Below are positions 20,179 through 27,958 of a stretch of DNA of 35,872 nt, piece by piece. Made by a program: the position numbers and the translations under genes. This DNA is from Actinomycetota bacterium (GTDB lineage: Bacteria; Actinomycetota; Actinomycetes; Mycobacteriales; HKI-0501). The stretch covers positions 1 to 35,872 of the forward strand of contig JAVEDU010000108.1 of assembly GCA_030840805.1 (NCBI GenBank), given 5' to 3'. Each line of letters begins with the position of its first letter. Position 1 is the stretch's first letter. The notes beneath the pieces were generated by a model. That model did not search any database, had not been told where the DNA came from, and was given only the letters and a program-made list of their open reading frames with translations.

Positions 20179-20502
20179 ATGGGCACCGAGACGCTGCACA
20201 ACTCGACGGCCACCGGCACGATCCTGTTGCCGATCGCCGTGGTGGCGACGACCGCGGCCGGCCTCCGTGCCGAGCTGCACCGGGCCGTCGACCTCGCCGC
20301 CGGTCCGGTAGTGCTGGACCTGAGCGCGGTCGAGCGGATGGACGTGGTCGGGCTCGGGGTGTTGATGGGGGCGCACCGGCGGGCGGCCGCGCGGGGACGG
20401 GACCTCCGGGTGATCCGGCCCAGCCGTCGGGTGGCCGCGGTCCTGCACGTCACCGGCCTCGACCGGGTGTTGTACCGGCGGCCGGAGCTCGATCTGCTCT
20501 AG
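20179..20502 (+). CDS. STAS-domain protein (anti-sigma factor antagonist-like) without the phosphoacceptor Ser
   Basis: 107 residues, a single STAS domain. The usual motif D-S-S-G-L-G, whose second Ser is phosphorylated by a cognate kinase, reads D55-V-V-G-L-G here. Secondary structure order fits the family (L-D-L-S-A-V-E-R-M strand, then helix V-L-M-G-A-H-R-R-A-A). Phospho-control by an anti-sigma kinase is therefore unlikely, and it may bind constitutively. ATG start with GAGGGGG 4 bases upstream. The 188-base gap before it holds no clear promoter. No kinase or sigma gene is adjacent. Confidence 0.8.
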   Translation: MGTETLHNSTATGTILLPIAVVATTAAGLRAELHRAVDLAAGPVVLDLSAVERMDVVGLGVLMGAHRRAAARGRDLRVIRPSRRVAAVLHVTGLDRVLYRRPELDLL

Positions 20503-20588
20503 CGTCGGGAAATCGACTGCGCCCGTCCGGCAACCGGATCCACACTCGGTGCGTCTGCACGGATGTGGGAGCGAACGGCGGTGACGGC

Positions 20589-20906
20589 ATGGTGGTGACG
20601 GCGGTACGGCCCGACGCGGCCGGATCGGTGGTGACGCTGACCGGGCGGGTGGACGGTGCGACGGTCGCGACCTGCCGTGAGGTGCTCCACCGCGCCGTCG
20701 ACGAGGGCACCGGCGTACTCGTCGTCGATCTCACCGACGTGGTCCTGGTGGACGCGATCGGGCTCGGGATGCTCTTCGGCACCGCCCGCCGGGCCGGCCG
20801 CGCCGGCCGTCCGATGGTGCTCCGCGGGACGCCACCCCGGGTGGCGCGACTGCTCCGGGTGCTCGGGCTGGACGGCGTCCTGCCCGCGGAGGGCGCCGTA
20901 CCGTGA
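20589..20906 (+). CDS. Second STAS-domain protein without the phosphoacceptor Ser
   Basis: 105 residues, one STAS domain. The motif reads D55-A-I-G-L-G in place of D-S-S-G-L-G, at the same residue number as in the preceding gene, so the phosphoacceptor Ser is again missing. N-terminal strands V-V-T-L-T-G-R-V-D-G and V-L-V-V-D-L-T-D are typical. The two proteins are clearly related but not near-identical, so the duplication is old. The ATG at 20589 has only a weak GGCGGTG upstream. GTG 20565 is an alternative start. Confidence 0.75.
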   Translation: MVVTAVRPDAAGSVVTLTGRVDGATVATCREVLHRAVDEGTGVLVVDLTDVVLVDAIGLGMLFGTARRAGRAGRPMVLRGTPPRVARLLRVLGLDGVLPAEGAVP

Positions 20907-20941
20907 CCGAGGTCACCGCCCGCTGGATCGTTACTCGCCAG

Positions 20942-20947
20942 TAGACT
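20942..20947 (+). promoter_or_regulatory. Candidate -10 box for the mutase gene (TAGACT)
   Basis: TAGACT fits TANNNT, lies 36 bases after the STAS gene stop and would start transcription near 20954, giving a leader of about 25 bases with GGAGG. No -35 at proper spacing. Confidence 0.4.
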
Positions 20948-20978
20948 CGGGAGGTCCCCACGGGAGCCGGAGGTGCCC

Positions 20979-22991
20979 ATGCCCTACCCGACGAAGCCCG
21001 GTGAGCGCGACCGCCCGTGGGTGATCCGCACCTACGCGGGTCATTCCTCGCCCGCGGAATCGAATGCGCTGTACCGGCGGAACCTGGAGAAGGGTCAGAC
21101 CGGTCTCTCGGTCGCCTTCGACCTGCCGACGCAGACGGGGTACGACCCCGACGACGAGCTGGCCCGCGGCGAGGTGGGCAAGGTGGGCGTGCCGATCTCC
21201 CACCTCGGTGACATGCGGCAGCTCTTCGACGGCATCCCGCTCGAGAAGATGAACACCTCGATGACCATCAACGCGACGGCCATGTGGCTGCTCGCGCTGT
21301 ACCAGGTCGTGGCCGAGGAGCAGGGCGCCGACGTCGCGCAGCTGGGCGGCACCACCCAGAACGACATCATCAAGGAGTACCTCTCCCGGGGCACCTACGT
21401 CTTCCCGCCCGGCCCGAGCCTGCGCCTGATCACCGACACCGTGGCGTACACCGTCGCCACGATGCCGAAGTGGAACCCGACCAACATCTGCAGCTATCAC
21501 CTGCAGGAGGCCGGGGCGACGCCGGAGCAGGAGCTCGCCTACGCGATGTGTACGGCGATCGCCGTGCTGGACGCGGTCCGCGACTCGGGCCAGGTGCCGC
21601 AGGAGCGCTTCGGCGAGGTTGTCGCGCGGATCTCCTTCTTCGTGAACGCCGGTATGCGGTTCGTCGAGGAGATGTGCAAGATGCGCGCGTTCGTCCAGCT
21701 GTGGGACGAGCTGACGCTGGAGCGCTACGGCGTGCAGGACCCGAAGCACCGGCGCTTCCGCTACGGCGTGCAGGTGAACTCGCTCGGTCTCACGGAAGCG
21801 CAGCCGGAGAACAACGTCCAGCGCATCGTGCTGGAGATGCTCGGCGTCACGCTGTCCCGGGACGCCCGGGCGCGGGCGGTGCAGCTGCCGGCCTGGAACG
21901 AGGCGCTCGGCCTGCCCCGCCCGTGGGACCAGCAGTGGTCGCTGCGGCTCCAGCAGGTCCTCGCGTACGAGTCCGACCTGCTGGAGTACGAGGACATCTT
22001 CGCCGGGTCGCATGTCGTCGAGGCCAAGGTGCAGTCCCTGGTCGAGGGCGCCCGCGCGGAGATCGCCCGGGTACAGGAGCTCGGGGGAGCGGTCGCGGCC
22101 GTCGAGTCCGGGTACATGAAGAGCCAGCTCGTGGGGTCGCTCGCCGAGCGGCGCCGCCGGATGGAGTCCGGCGAGGAGATCGTCGTCGGCGTCAACCGGT
22201 TCACCTCCACCGAGCCGAACCCGCTGCTCGCCGACATCGAGCGCGCGATCATGACGGTCGACCCGGCCGTCGAGCAGAACGCGGTCGACAACGTGCAGGC
22301 CTGGCGGGCACAGCGCGACGAGCCGGCGGCCGAGATGGCGCTGACCGAGCTGCGTGACGCCGCCAAGACCGACACCAACCTGATGGCCGCGACGGTGGCC
22401 TGTGTCCGCGCCGGCGTCACGACCGGCGAGTGGGCCGGTGCCCTGCGGGAGGTCTTCGGGGAGTATCGCGCCCCCACCGGCGTCGGCGGCGCGGCCGGCC
22501 ACGCCGGGGGGCTCGACGGGAACGCCGCCGACAAGCTCGCCGCGGTGCGCGAGAGCGTGGCGCAGACCGGTGCCGAGCTGGGCGGCAAGCTGCGACTGCT
22601 GGTCGGCAAGCCGGGCCTCGACGGCCACTCCAACGGCGCCGAGCAGATCGCGGTCCGCGCCCGGGACGCCGGGTTCGAGGTCGTCTACCAGGGCATCCGC
22701 CTCACCCCGGCGCAGATCGTCGCCGCGGCGGTGGAGGAGGACGTCCACGTCGTCGGGCTGTCGATCCTGTCCGGGTCCCACCTCGACGCGGTACCGGCGG
22801 TCCTCGACGGCCTCCGGGAGGCCGGGCTCACCGATGTGCCGGTCATCGTCGGCGGGATCATCCCGGAGGGCGACGCGGCGCGGCTGCGCGCGGCGGGCGT
22901 GGCCCGGGTGTTCACCCCGAAGGACTACGAGCTGACCGACATCATGGCCGGGATCGTCTCCGTGGTCCGCGAGGCCAACTCGCTGAGCTGA
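20979..22991 (+). CDS. meaA: Ethylmalonyl-CoA mutase (MeaA/Ecm type, B12-dependent)
   Basis: Adenosylcobalamin-dependent carbon-skeleton mutase converting ethylmalonyl-CoA to methylsuccinyl-CoA. 670 residues. The N-terminal TIM barrel (R-T-Y-A-G-H-S-S at 17-24, N-T-S-M-T-I-N-A-T-A near 91-100, K-W-N-P-T-N-I-C-S-Y-H-L-Q near 163-175) reads like the MeaA proteins of Streptomyces and methylotrophs rather than methylmalonyl-CoA mutase. The C-terminal B12 domain has D548-x-H550-x-x-G553. The whole enzyme is in one chain, shorter than large-subunit methylmalonyl-CoA mutases (about 730). ATG 20979 is preferred to GTG 20973 because GGAGG lies 5 bases before it. Crotonyl-CoA carboxylase/reductase is not in the window. 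Its end overlaps nagA on the other strand by 50 bases. Confidence 0.9.
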   Translation: MPYPTKPGERDRPWVIRTYAGHSSPAESNALYRRNLEKGQTGLSVAFDLPTQTGYDPDDELARGEVGKVGVPISHLGDMRQLFDGIPLEKMNTSMTINATAMWLLALYQVVAEEQGADVAQLGGTTQNDIIKEYLSRGTYVFPPGPSLRLITDTVAYTVATMPKWNPTNICSYHLQEAGATPEQELAYAMCTAIAVLDAVRDSGQVPQERFGEVVARISFFVNAGMRFVEEMCKMRAFVQLWDELTLERYGVQDPKHRRFRYGVQVNSLGLTEAQPENNVQRIVLEMLGVTLSRDARARAVQLPAWNEALGLPRPWDQQWSLRLQQVLAYESDLLEYEDIFAGSHVVEAKVQSLVEGARAEIARVQELGGAVAAVESGYMKSQLVGSLAERRRRMESGEEIVVGVNRFTSTEPNPLLADIERAIMTVDPAVEQNAVDNVQAWRAQRDEPAAEMALTELRDAAKTDTNLMAATVACVRAGVTTGEWAGALREVFGEYRAPTGVGGAAGHAGGLDGNAADKLAAVRESVAQTGAELGGKLRLLVGKPGLDGHSNGAEQIAVRARDAGFEVVYQGIRLTPAQIVAAAVEEDVHVVGLSILSGSHLDAVPAVLDGLREAGLTDVPVIVGGIIPEGDAARLRAAGVARVFTPKDYELTDIMAGIVSVVREANSLS

Positions 22992-24108
22992 CCCAGGCTC
23001 CGGCCCGCAGCACGGCGGCGGGCCGGAGGTCGGCGTCGAGCACGCACAGGTCGGCCCGGCGCCCCGGCGTGATCGCCCCACGGTCCTCGAGCCCGACGGC
23101 GCGCGCGGGGGTGAGCGTGGCGGCCCGGACGGCGTCGAGGAGCGGTACGCCGGCACGTACCGCCCGGCGCAGCACGTCGGCCAGCGTGGCCGTCCCGCCC
23201 GCGATGGCGCCCGTCGCGGTACGGGCGACGCCGTCCCGTACCGCCACGGCCAGCGTGCCGAGCGTGTACGCCCCGTCCGCGCACCCGGCGGCGGCCATCG
23301 CGTCGGTGACCAGCGCGATCCGGTCCGGCCCGAGGGTGGCGAACAGCAGGGTGACCACCTGGTCGGCCAGGTGCACCCCGTCGCCGATCACCTCGCACAC
23401 CACGCCGGGCCGCGCCAGCGCCGCCGCGACCGGCCCCGGGTCGCGGTGGTGCAGCGGCCGCATCCCGTTGAACAGGTGGGTCACCAGGCCGGCACCCGCG
23501 ACGAAGGCGGCGGTGGTCTGCGCGTACGTCGCGTCGGTGTGACCGACCGCGGCCACGACCCCGCGGTCGCGCAGGCGGGCGATCAGCTCCATCGCACCGG
23601 GCAGCTCCGGGGCGACCGTGACGTGCCGGACGTGACCGCGACCCGCGGCCAGCAGGCGGTCGAGCAGCGCCAGGTCCGGGGCGCGCAGCAGCACGGGGTC
23701 GTGCGCGCCGCAGCGCGCCGCCGCGAGGAACGGTCCCTCCAGGTGGATCCCGGCGAGGGTCCCGTCCTCGCAGAGGCCGGCCAGGACGGTCACGGCCCTG
23801 TGCAGGTCCTCGGGCGCCGCGGTCACCAGGCTCGCCACCGTGCTCGTCGTGCCGTGCCGCAGGTGGTACGCCGCCGCCGTACGGGCCCCGTCCGGATCGG
23901 CGGCCGGGAACGAGCCGCCGCCCCCGCCGTGGACGTGCAGGTCGACCAGACCCGGCACGAGGGTGTGCCCGGTGAGGTCGACGGCGCCCGTCGGGGCGGC
24001 GGTGGCGCCCCGCTCCACCGCGACGATCCGGTCGCCGTCGATGTAGACGACGCCGGGGTCGAGGACCCGGTCCGGGAGCACGACGCGGGCGCCGCCGAGG
24101 GTGAGCAC
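22942..24108 (-). CDS. nagA: N-acetylglucosamine-6-phosphate deacetylase
   Basis: Hydrolyses GlcNAc-6-phosphate to glucosamine-6-phosphate and acetate, amidohydrolase superfamily. 388 residues. H58-x-H60 in D-L-H-V-H-G-G-G-G. Metal ligands correspond to E124 (H-L-E-G-P-F-L), H190 (V-G-H-T-D-A-T) and H211 (T-H-L-F-N-G-M). Catalytic Asp D269 in V-T-D-A-M-A-A-A-G. The active site is complete. GTG start with GGAG about 9 bases upstream. The last 16 or so residues (A-S-W-P-R-G-P-R-R-R-S-R-P) are read from DNA that encodes the mutase C-terminus on the other strand, so the tail is probably not functional. Divergent from the ABC operon. Confidence 0.92.
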   Translation of the reverse strand: MLTLGGARVVLPDRVLDPGVVYIDGDRIVAVERGATAAPTGAVDLTGHTLVPGLVDLHVHGGGGGSFPAADPDGARTAAAYHLRHGTTSTVASLVTAAPEDLHRAVTVLAGLCEDGTLAGIHLEGPFLAAARCGAHDPVLLRAPDLALLDRLLAAGRGHVRHVTVAPELPGAMELIARLRDRGVVAAVGHTDATYAQTTAAFVAGAGLVTHLFNGMRPLHHRDPGPVAAALARPGVVCEVIGDGVHLADQVVTLLFATLGPDRIALVTDAMAAAGCADGAYTLGTLAVAVRDGVARTATGAIAGGTATLADVLRRAVRAGVPLLDAVRAATLTPARAVGLEDRGAITPGRRADLCVLDADLRPAAVLRAGAWVSSASWPRGPRRRSRP

Positions 24109-24193
24109 CCCGGCAGTCTCCCCGACGGAGGTTCCGGACGGGTGTGCGGAGCGGCGTCGGCCGTGGCACGGAGCTGCCCCCGGGCCGGGGGTG

Positions 24194-24222
24194 TTGACGG
24201 CGGTGCGCGGAGCCAGCAGGAT
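24194..24222 (+). promoter_or_regulatory. Candidate promoter for the ABC operon (TTGACG, 17-base spacer, CAGGAT)
   Basis: TTGACG at 24194-24199 and CAGGAT at 24217-24222 are 17 bases apart. The -10 lacks only the first T. It lies in the 152-base gap between nagA and the binding-protein gene. No dyad of the kind bound by DasR was found there. Confidence 0.45.
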
Positions 24223-24260
24223 CGCCCGCCTGGCGCCCGGTCAGGTCGAGCGGAGGACGG

Positions 24261-25490
24261 ATGCGACTCAGGCGACTGCTCCGGGCGTCGGCCGCGGTGC
24301 TGGTACTCGTCGCCGCGGCCTGTGGTGGCGGGAGCGGTGGGGGCACCGGGGACATCACCCTGCTCGTCCCGTCGTACAGCGACCACACCAAGCCGTACTG
24401 GACGGACCTGATCTCGCGGTTCGAGCGGGCGAACCCCGGGAGCCACGTCCGGCTGGAGGTGCAGAGCTGGGACGACATCAACGACGTCGTCCGTACCAGG
24501 GTGCAGGGCGGCCAGGCGCCGGACATCCTGAACATCGACGCCTTCGCCGCGTTCGCGAAGGACGATCTGCTGTACCGGGCCGACGAGGTCGCCTCACCCG
24601 CGACCCTCACCGACCTGCAGGACGGCTTCAGGGCGAACGCCGGGATCGACGGCACGCAGTACGCGTTCCCGCTGATCGCCTCGACGCGGACGCTGTTCTA
24701 CAACCGGGACCTCTTCGCGCGGGCGGGGATCGCCGCGCCGCCGAAGACCTGGGCCGACCTGCTCGCCGACGGGAAGAAGATCTCGGCGCTGGGTGGCGGG
24801 GTGTACGGCTACGGGATGCCGCTGGGCCGCGAGGAGGCGCAGGCCGAGACGTCGATCTGGACGTTCGGCGCGGGCGGAGACTGGGTCCGCGACGGGAAGA
24901 TCACCGTCGACACCCCGGAGAACCTCGCGGGCGTGCGCCAGCTGCAGACGATGGTCCGCGAGAACGCCACCCAGCCCGATCCCGGCGCCACGAACCGCAC
25001 CCCGCTCCTCAACGTCTTCATCCAGGGCAAGCTGGGGATGATCGAGGGCCTCGTCGTCACGCCGGGCCAGATCCGGGCCAAGAACCCGGCGCTGCGGTGG
25101 GGAACCGCGCCGATCCCGACCCGCGACGGTCGGCCCGTCACGCTCGGCGTGGCGGACCACCTGATGGCGTTCAGGAACGACGGTTCCCAGCAGGCCACGG
25201 TCCGCAAGTTCGTCGACTTCGTCTACGACCGCGACAACTACGTGCGCTTCGTGCGCACCGAGGGCTTCATCCCGACGACCAAGTCCGGCGCCGGCGCGAT
25301 GACCGGCGACCCCCGGCTCGCCGACTTCCTGGCCACGCTGCCGAACGCCAAGTTCTACCCGAGCACCAACACGGCGTGGTCGGCGACGCAGGGCGCGATC
25401 CAGTCGCTCATCGGCCAGGTGGCACAGGGCAAGGAACCGGCGGCGGTGCTCGCGGAGATCCAGCGGCGGGCGGACGACGCGTCCCGGTGA
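24261..25490 (+). CDS. Extracellular carbohydrate-binding lipoprotein of an ABC importer
   Basis: 409 residues. An N-terminal signal (M-R-L-R-R-L-L-R-A-S-A-A-V-L-V-L-V) ends in the lipobox A-A-A-C21, so the mature protein is lipid-anchored outside the membrane. The rest matches family 1 solute-binding proteins: D-I-T-L-L-V-P-S-Y-S, A-P-D-I-L-N-I, and a long lobe with Y-G-M-P-L-G. The nagA neighbour suggests an amino-sugar or chitin fragment as ligand, but this is inference. ATG start with GGAGG 5 bases upstream. First gene of a three-gene operon. Confidence 0.9.
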   Translation: MRLRRLLRASAAVLVLVAAACGGGSGGGTGDITLLVPSYSDHTKPYWTDLISRFERANPGSHVRLEVQSWDDINDVVRTRVQGGQAPDILNIDAFAAFAKDDLLYRADEVASPATLTDLQDGFRANAGIDGTQYAFPLIASTRTLFYNRDLFARAGIAAPPKTWADLLADGKKISALGGGVYGYGMPLGREEAQAETSIWTFGAGGDWVRDGKITVDTPENLAGVRQLQTMVRENATQPDPGATNRTPLLNVFIQGKLGMIEGLVVTPGQIRAKNPALRWGTAPIPTRDGRPVTLGVADHLMAFRNDGSQQATVRKFVDFVYDRDNYVRFVRTEGFIPTTKSGAGAMTGDPRLADFLATLPNAKFYPSTNTAWSATQGAIQSLIGQVAQGKEPAAVLAEIQRRADDASR

Positions 25491-26356
25491 GACGGTCCCT
25501 CGCGGCCCTGCCGTGTCTCGCGCCGTGTCTCGGCCTCATCGGGGGAGTCGTGCTGTTCCCCGCCGGATACATGGTCTACACGTCGTTCCGGCGGATCAGT
25601 GAGTTCGGCGTCGACACCGGACCGGCGGGGCTCGGGAACTTCGTGGCGGTGTTCGGCCGGGCGGAGCTGCCGCGGGTGCTCGCCAACACGGCGGTCTGGG
25701 TCGCCGGCGTGGTCGGGCTGACCCTGGTGCTGTCGCTGGCGCTGGGACAGTTCCTGCACCAGCGATTCCCGGGGCGACGGGCCGTGCGGCTCGCGCTCGT
25801 CGTCCCGTGGGCGGCGTCGGTGGTGATGACGTCGACCGTGTTCGTGTACGGCCTCGACCCGTTCTACGGGATCATCACCCACGCGCTGGTGGACGTGGGC
25901 CTCGCCGACCCGGGCACCGGCCCGCTGAAGACGCCGCTGTCGGCGTTCCTGTGGGCGATGGGGGTCGGGGTGTTCGTCTCCGTCCCGTTCACCACCTACG
26001 TCGTGCTCGCCGGGCTCGCGACGATCCCGCGGGACATCCTGGAGGCGGCGACGATGGACGGGGCCGGCCGGCTCGCGGCGTACCGCTCGGTGGTGTTCCC
26101 GATGCTCCGGCCCGCGCTCGCGGTCGCCGCGATCATCAACGTCATCAACGTCTTCAACTCGCTGCCGATCCTGCGCACGATGACCGGGGCACTGCCCGGG
26201 TACGACGCGGACACCACCACCTCGCTGACGTTCAAGCTCATCCAGGCGGACCGGCAGGTGGACACGGCGAGCGCGCTCAGCGTCGTGAACTTCCTCGTGA
26301 TCGCCGCGGTCATCGCCGGCTACCTGCGGGTGGCCCGGCCGATGCGGGAGGACTGA
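25487..26356 (+). CDS. Carbohydrate ABC transporter permease (MalF-like)
   Basis: 289 residues with six hydrophobic segments. The EAA loop that docks to the ATPase is E-A-A-T-M-D-G-A-G-R-L-A-A-Y near 185-200, followed by V-V-F-P-M-L-R-P-A-L. GTG start overlaps the binding-protein stop by 4 bases. Confidence 0.92.
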   Translation: MRRSLAALPCLAPCLGLIGGVVLFPAGYMVYTSFRRISEFGVDTGPAGLGNFVAVFGRAELPRVLANTAVWVAGVVGLTLVLSLALGQFLHQRFPGRRAVRLALVVPWAASVVMTSTVFVYGLDPFYGIITHALVDVGLADPGTGPLKTPLSAFLWAMGVGVFVSVPFTTYVVLAGLATIPRDILEAATMDGAGRLAAYRSVVFPMLRPALAVAAIINVINVFNSLPILRTMTGALPGYDADTTTSLTFKLIQADRQVDTASALSVVNFLVIAAVIAGYLRVARPMRED

Positions 26357-27178
26357 GTGCCCCGCCGCCGGGGGCTGTCCGCGGCCGGTGCCGTGATCGC
26401 GGCCGTGTTCCTCGCGCCGTATCTGGTCATGCTGGTCGGGGCGCTGAAGACGCGGGCCGAGATCCTTCGCGTACCGCCGACGTACCTGCCCGCGGACCCG
26501 TCGCCGGGCAACTTCGTGACGATGTGGGGCACGCCGGAGACGCCCCTGCCGCAGAACCTGCTGTCCAGCGTGGTGATCTCGGTGTGCGCCACCGCGCTCG
26601 TGCTCGCGGCGGCGCTGCCCGCGGCGTACTACACGGCGCGGTTCCGGTTCCGGCTGCGGCTGCCGTTCCTGCTGTTGGTGCTGGTCACCCAGCTGCTCCA
26701 GCCGACCGTGCTGGCGGCGGGGCTGTTCCGGGAGTTCGCGGTGCTCGGCCTGCTGGACACCTGGGCGGCGATGATCCTGGTGAACGCGGCGTTCAACCTG
26801 TCGTTCGCGGTGTGGATCCTGCACAGCTTCTTCTCGGCCGTCCCGCGCGAGCTGGAGGAGGCCGCGTGGCTGGACGGCTGCGGCCGGCTCGGCGCGCTGC
26901 GGCGCATCATGCTGCCGCTCGCCCGGCCGGGGATCGTGACGACGGTGATCTTCACGTTCATCGCGTGCTGGAACGAGTTCGCGGCCAGCCTCGTGGTGCT
27001 CTCCAGCGCGGACAAGGTGCCGCTCACGGTGGCACTGACCCGGTTCGTCGGCCAGTACGACGCGGCGTGGCAGTACGTCTTCGCGGTGTCGCTGGTGGGC
27101 ATCCTGCCGGTCGTCGTGCTGTTCGCGCTGATCGAGCGGCACCTCGTGTCGGGCCTGACCGCCGGTGGGGTGAAGTGA
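26357..27178 (+). CDS. Carbohydrate ABC transporter permease (MalG-like)
   Basis: 273 residues with six hydrophobic segments and the EAA motif [14 protein letters not shown] near 167-180, then [13 protein letters not shown] start immediately after the stop of the first permease. No ATP-binding-protein gene follows. In many actinomycetes a single MsiK-type ATPase encoded elsewhere serves several such importers. Confidence 0.92.
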   Translation: MPRRRGLSAAGAVIAAVFLAPYLVMLVGALKTRAEILRVPPTYLPADPSPGNFVTMWGTPETPLPQNLLSSVVISVCATALVLAAALPAAYYTARFRFRLRLPFLLLVLVTQLLQPTVLAAGLFREFAVLGLLDTWAAMILVNAAFNLSFAVWILHSFFSAVPRELEEAAWLDGCGRLGALRRIMLPLARPGIVTTVIFTFIACWNEFAASLVVLSSADKVPLTVALTRFVGQYDAAWQYVFAVSLVGILPVVVLFALIERHLVSGLTAGGVK

Positions 27179-27187
27179 GGCGGCCGG

Positions 27188-27193
27188 TAACCT
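27188..27193 (+). promoter_or_regulatory. -10 box TAACCT, leaderless start of nucS
   Basis: TAACCT is followed by 7 bases and the GTG of nucS, with no ribosome binding site between. This gives nucS its own promoter 10 bases after the permease stop. Confidence 0.5.
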
Positions 27194-27200
27194 CGCCGTC

Positions 27201-27860
27201 GTGCGCCTGGTGATTGCTCGTTGCTCCGTCGACTATGTCGGCCGCCTGACCGCCCACCTTCCGACGGCCGTGCGGCTGCTCCTCGTGAAGGCGGACGGGT
27301 CGGTGTCGATCCATGCCGACGACCGCGCGTACAAGCCGCTGAACTGGATGAGCCCGCCGTGCAAGATCCTGGAGACCGACGGCGTGTGGCGGGTGGTCAA
27401 CAAGGCGGGCGAGCAGCTCGTGATCACCCTCGACGAGGTCATGCACGACTCGTCCCATGAGCTCGGCGTGGACCCCGGACTGGTCAAGGACGGCGTCGAG
27501 GCGCATCTCCAGGAGCTGCTGGCCGCCCAGATCGGCACGCTCGGGGACGGGTGGACGCTGGTACGGCGCGAGTACCCGACCGCGATCGGGCCGGTGGACA
27601 TCCTGGCGCGGGACGCCGCGGGGAAGACGGTGGCGATCGAGATCAAGCGCCGGGGCGAGATCGACGGCGTCGAGCAGCTCACGCGGTACCTGGAGCTGCT
27701 CAACCGGGATCCGCTGATCGCGCCGGTGGCCGGCGTCTTCGCGGCCCAGGAGATCAAGCCCCAGGCGAAGGTGCTCGCCAGCGACCGGGGAATCCGGTGC
27801 GTGACCCTGGACTACCAGGCCCTGCGGGGGCTGGCGGACGACGGCCTGCGCCTCTTCTAG
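27201..27860 (+). CDS. nucS: Mismatch-specific endonuclease NucS/EndoMS
   Basis: Cuts both strands at mismatches, the non-canonical mismatch repair of actinobacteria that lack MutS and MutL. 219 residues, normal. N-terminal DNA-binding domain, then a nuclease domain with D133 (G-P-V-D-I-L-A-R-D) and E147-I-K149 (A-I-E-I-K-R), the complete catalytic set. The C-terminus L-R-L-F resembles the sliding-clamp binding tail described in actinobacterial NucS. Family position a few genes after the atp operon is conserved in many actinobacteria. The stop is 20 bases before a 70-bp palindrome. Confidence 0.95.
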   Translation: MRLVIARCSVDYVGRLTAHLPTAVRLLLVKADGSVSIHADDRAYKPLNWMSPPCKILETDGVWRVVNKAGEQLVITLDEVMHDSSHELGVDPGLVKDGVEAHLQELLAAQIGTLGDGWTLVRREYPTAIGPVDILARDAAGKTVAIEIKRRGEIDGVEQLTRYLELLNRDPLIAPVAGVFAAQEIKPQAKVLASDRGIRCVTLDYQALRGLADDGLRLF

Positions 27861-27880
27861 TTCCCTCGCGTGCCCCCCCT

Positions 27881-27950
27881 CCGCGTTGATCATGGACTTT
27901 GCAACAGAAACGCCCGCGTGTCGTGTTGCAAAGTCCATGATCAACGCGGG
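27881..27950. repeat. 70-bp palindromic repeat, copy 1
   Basis: The arms begin CCGCGTTGATCATGGACTTT and pair perfectly for 26 bases with the other end. A one-base bulge (extra C in the right arm), one mismatch and a short centre follow. It starts 20 bases after the nucS stop and ends 8 bases before the stop of the convergent DUF559 gene, so it could act as a bidirectional terminator. The right arm is identical to that of copy 2. Confidence 0.9.
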
Positions 27951-27958
27951 AGAGGCGG

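Noticed and set aside
24109-24260. DasR-type operator between nagA and the transporter operon
   Set aside because: No dyad resembling the known amino-sugar repressor site was found in the gap.
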